DNA from: Ailanthus altissimus
Taxonomy: Eukaryota; Streptophyta; Magnoliopsida; Sapindales; Simaroubaceae
Reading direction: 5' to 3'
Assembly: GCA_946807835.1 (NCBI GenBank)
Contig: OX327702.1
Coordinates: 2,914,001-2,978,000, forward strand
Length of the DNA stretch: 64,000 nucleotides
Shown: one piece after another, positions 61,589 through 64,000 of the stretch
How positions within the stretch are numbered: position 1 is the stretch's first letter
Layout: each line of letters begins with the position of its first letter
Program-made: the position numbers and the translations under genes
The notes under the pieces: generated by a model
The model's database searches: none
Told to the model about the DNA's origin: nothing
Seen by the model: only the letters and a program-made list of their open reading frames with translations

Positions 61589-63532
61589 ATGGTAGTCCTT
61601 GCAGGCGACCATCTGATTTCTTATTCACAAGAGATTGTAGATGGACAGCCAATTTATGTTTCTTCAAATTGCCTTCCTGTAAAGGCTTCAAAATATGAAC
61701 CTGCTGGTCATGCTTTCCATGCTGCTGCTCTTAAACTTCTTGGTTGTGATGAGGAAGATACTGACATTGATGATCAGAAAGTGTCTAATGATAAGGAGCA
61801 GACATCTTTGCCATCTTATGAGTCGTACAGCAGCAAAGGTAAAAAGAAGTCTGGTGCAGGAGGGGATCAACAAGATCATTATGCATTGTTGGGATTGAGT
61901 CATTTAAGATATCTTGCCACTGAGGATCAGATAAGAAAATCCTACCGTGAGACTGCCTTGAAATATCACCCTGACAAGCAGGCTGCACTTCTTCTTGCTG
62001 AGGAAACTGAATCTGCAAAACAAGCAAAAAAGGATGAAATAGAAAGCCACTTTAAGGCCATCCAAGAAGCATATGAGGTTTTAATTGACCCTGTGAAGAG
62101 AAGAATTTACGACTCCACAGATGAGTTTGATGATGAAATCCCCACTGACTGTGCCCCCCAAGACTTTTTTAAGGTTTTTGGTCCAGCATTTATGAGAAAT
62201 GGAAGGTGGTCTGTTACCCAACCAGTACCAACTCTGGGTGGCGATAATACCCCTTTAAAGGAAGTCAATAATTTCTATAATTTTTGGTACGTCTTTAAAA
62301 GCTGGAGAGAGTTCCCCCATGTCGATGAGTTTGATCTTGAGCAAGCTGAGTCTCGAGATCATAGGAGATGGATGGAGAGGCAGAATGTGAAACTTACAGA
62401 AAAGGCTAGGAAGGAGGAATATGCAAGGATACGTCAGCTTGTTGACAATGCGTATAAAAGAGACCCAAGAATACTGAAGAGAAAAGAAGAGGAGAGAGCA
62501 GAGAAGCAGAAGAAGAAGGAGGCTAAGTTTCTGGCAAAGAAGTTGCAGGAGGAAGAAGCTGCTAGGAAAGCTGAAGAGGAGAGACGCCGGAAAGAGGAGG
62601 AGGAGAAGCGAGCTGCTGAAGCTGCAATACAACAGAAGAAGGTGAAGGAAAAAGAGAAAAAGCTATTGCGCAAAGAGCGGACTCGACTTCGAACACTTTC
62701 TTCATCCATTGTGTCGCACCATTTGCTTGATATCTCTGAGGAGGATGTGGAAAGTTTGTGCATGTCTCTTGATATTGAGCAGCTGAGAAGCTTGTGTGAT
62801 AAGATAGAAAGCAATGAAGGGCTGGAACAAGCAAAAATTATTAGGAATGCACTTGGACGTGTTGATGAATCTGAGACCAAGAAACAAGATGAGAAGAAGA
62901 ACTTGCAGCAGAATGGTTCTGTGGAGGCTAATGGAAGTGCATTACTGCAAAACTTTGAGAAGAAGGAGAAACCTTGGAGCAAGGAAGAGATTGAGCTCTT
63001 GAGAAAAGGAATGCAGAAGTATCCTAAAGGAACATCACGAAGGTGGGAGGTTATTTCTGAGTACATAGGTACAGGAAGATCTGTAGAAGAAATTCTGAAG
63101 GCAACCAAAACGGTCCTCCTGCAGAAGCCTGACGGTGCCAAAGCTTTTGATTCTTTTCTTGAGAAGAGGAAACATGCACAATCCATTGCATCTCCCCTGA
63201 CAACTAGGGAGGAAATAGCAGGGGTACCAATCCCTCAAGGACCCCAAAAATGTGGCGGAAAGAATGATATCTCAGAGGAGTCTTCTAGTGAAAATAATCA
63301 GAAACCTGCCAATACAGCTGCTGAAAATGGGGGTTCTTCAAGCTCAGAGCAAGATGTGTGGTCTGCTGTACAAGAAAGAGCATTGGTCCAGGCTTTAAAA
63401 ACCTTCCCAAAAGAAACCAGTCAACGCTGGGAGCGAGTTGCAGCTGCAGTTCCTGGAAAGACAGTAAATCAGTGCAAGAAAAAATTTGCATTGCTGAAGG
63501 AGAACTTTAGGAATAAGAAAACTGCTTCTTAA
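61589..63532 (+). CDS. ZRF1: DnaJ-SANT protein of the zuotin/MPP11/ZRF1 family
   Basis: A single coding exon of 647 residues. The N-terminal zuotin-type region (residues 1-95, with VDGQPIYVSSNCLPVKASKY) precedes a J domain at about 96-178 with HPD at 127-129. A zuotin homology region runs to about 290, a highly charged Lys/Glu/Arg-rich helical stretch spans about 291-370, and two SANT/Myb-like domains lie at about 461-512 (KPWSKEEIELLRKGMQKYPK) and 589-640 (VWSAVQERALVQALKTFPKE). Relatives act as ribosome-associated J-proteins with Hsp70; in plants (ZRF1a/b, GlsA) they also read ubiquitylated H2A and control stem-cell and embryo gene expression. ATG choice: the first in the leader, and it gives the family N-terminus. 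The large antisense frames at 62255-63186 are codon-bias shadows. Confidence 0.95.
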   Translation: MVVLAGDHLISYSQEIVDGQPIYVSSNCLPVKASKYEPAGHAFHAAALKLLGCDEEDTDIDDQKVSNDKEQTSLPSYESYSSKGKKKSGAGGDQQDHYALLGLSHLRYLATEDQIRKSYRETALKYHPDKQAALLLAEETESAKQAKKDEIESHFKAIQEAYEVLIDPVKRRIYDSTDEFDDEIPTDCAPQDFFKVFGPAFMRNGRWSVTQPVPTLGGDNTPLKEVNNFYNFWYVFKSWREFPHVDEFDLEQAESRDHRRWMERQNVKLTEKARKEEYARIRQLVDNAYKRDPRILKRKEEERAEKQKKKEAKFLAKKLQEEEAARKAEEERRRKEEEEKRAAEAAIQQKKVKEKEKKLLRKERTRLRTLSSSIVSHHLLDISEEDVESLCMSLDIEQLRSLCDKIESNEGLEQAKIIRNALGRVDESETKKQDEKKNLQQNGSVEANGSALLQNFEKKEKPWSKEEIELLRKGMQKYPKGTSRRWEVISEYIGTGRSVEEILKATKTVLLQKPDGAKAFDSFLEKRKHAQSIASPLTTREEIAGVPIPQGPQKCGGKNDISEESSSENNQKPANTAAENGGSSSSEQDVWSAVQERALVQALKTFPKETSQRWERVAAAVPGKTVNQCKKKFALLKENFRNKKTAS

Positions 63533-64000
63533 TTTATTGGCTTAGCTTCAGCTGCTGCCTGCAGGGATGGGAAATTGATAATCGTTCCGGTGATTTTTCA
63601 GGTATCTTATTTAGATTCAAATCTTATGTTATTTCAAGGCAGGAATCGATTAAGCTAACATTATACATGAGCAAAGAGGATGTTCCTTTCCTGCTGTGTT
63701 TTACCAAGTGGTGGTCGTTTTCTGCCGTACAGGTGCCACAGCTAATTATTTGAGGGAGAGCTCTTTAGATATAGATGTTCTGAATTGTCTTAGATTTATG
63801 GTTTAAGGCGCTTCATGGCGACGGAGATGTATTTTTGGTCCATATCTTTTATTCAGTTAAACGCCTTATATTTATATTTTATTATATCTGGCTATCATTC
63901 TATTGTATTGATAGAGCGGAAGAGGGTTATGGTTTGACGCGAATATATATGTTATTTGAATCAGTTCAATTTTTATGATTAGTGGTAGAATGGGCCCTTT
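63533..64000 (+). other. 3' flank of ZRF1
   Basis: Follows the TAA stop. Gene-like composition, probable 3' untranslated region, cut by the window end. No further gene is seen. Confidence 0.5.

Noticed and set aside
62255..63186. Minus-strand frames of 125 and 250 residues opposite ZRF1
   Set aside because: Created by the Lys/Glu-rich codons of the sense strand, giving Ser/Leu/Phe-rich sequence with no domain.
1..64000. tRNA, rRNA or other structural RNA genes
   Set aside because: I noticed no convincing candidate by eye, but a covariance-model scan is needed before concluding absence.

Overview
The window is nuclear DNA of a flowering plant, most likely a dicot; I cannot name the species. 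It is AT-rich, its genes carry many GT-AG introns, and the proteins are plant-type (TMS1/ERdj3A, importin-11, EBP1/G2p and a DnaJ-SANT zuotin relative). Much of the intergenic DNA is plant transposon debris. There is nothing prokaryotic, viral or organellar that I can support.

Layout. 1-5240 is tandem-repeat DNA: a 22-bp minisatellite (1-1506), then two blocks of an AT-rich degenerate repeat split by a palindromic element (about 3452-4098). 5241-11160 is gene-free, with a 34-bp tandem repeat and a pair of long inverted arms (8404-9545). 11658-15893 (minus) is a 7-exon gene for the ER J-protein TMS1/ERdj3A; it has a TATA box and an unfolded-protein-response element upstream. 18555-20024 is a long-inverted-repeat element, and 20575-20942 is a candidate solo LTR carrying heat-shock-element motifs. 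21475-30633 (plus) is a 23-exon importin-11-like gene. 34168-37795 (minus) is a 9-exon EBP1 gene with telo-box motifs in its leader and promoter.

About 38785-51345 is a decayed Mutator-like element (MULE) with a transposase pseudogene and an oppositely oriented GRF-zinc-finger remnant. Three solo LTRs are nested in it, two of them with perfect 5-bp target-site duplications. 54600-55760 holds a broken, partly duplicated RRM-protein pseudogene resembling AIPP1/EDM3. 55894-59435 is an element with 12-bp terminal inverted repeats that is itself interrupted by another solo LTR. 61589-63532 (plus) is an intact ZRF1/GlsA-type DnaJ-SANT gene with an intron-bearing leader.

The four intact genes are ordinary housekeeping genes: ER protein folding, nuclear import, ribosome-linked growth control, and ribosome/chromatin-linked chaperoning. 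They share no evident pathway or operon-like organisation. I found no convincing new molecular system. What deserves a second look is repeat architecture (nested insertions, inverted arms, orientation switch), regulatory motifs that fit the genes' roles, and the RRM pseudogene. All exon models are hand-built from splice signals and protein continuity.
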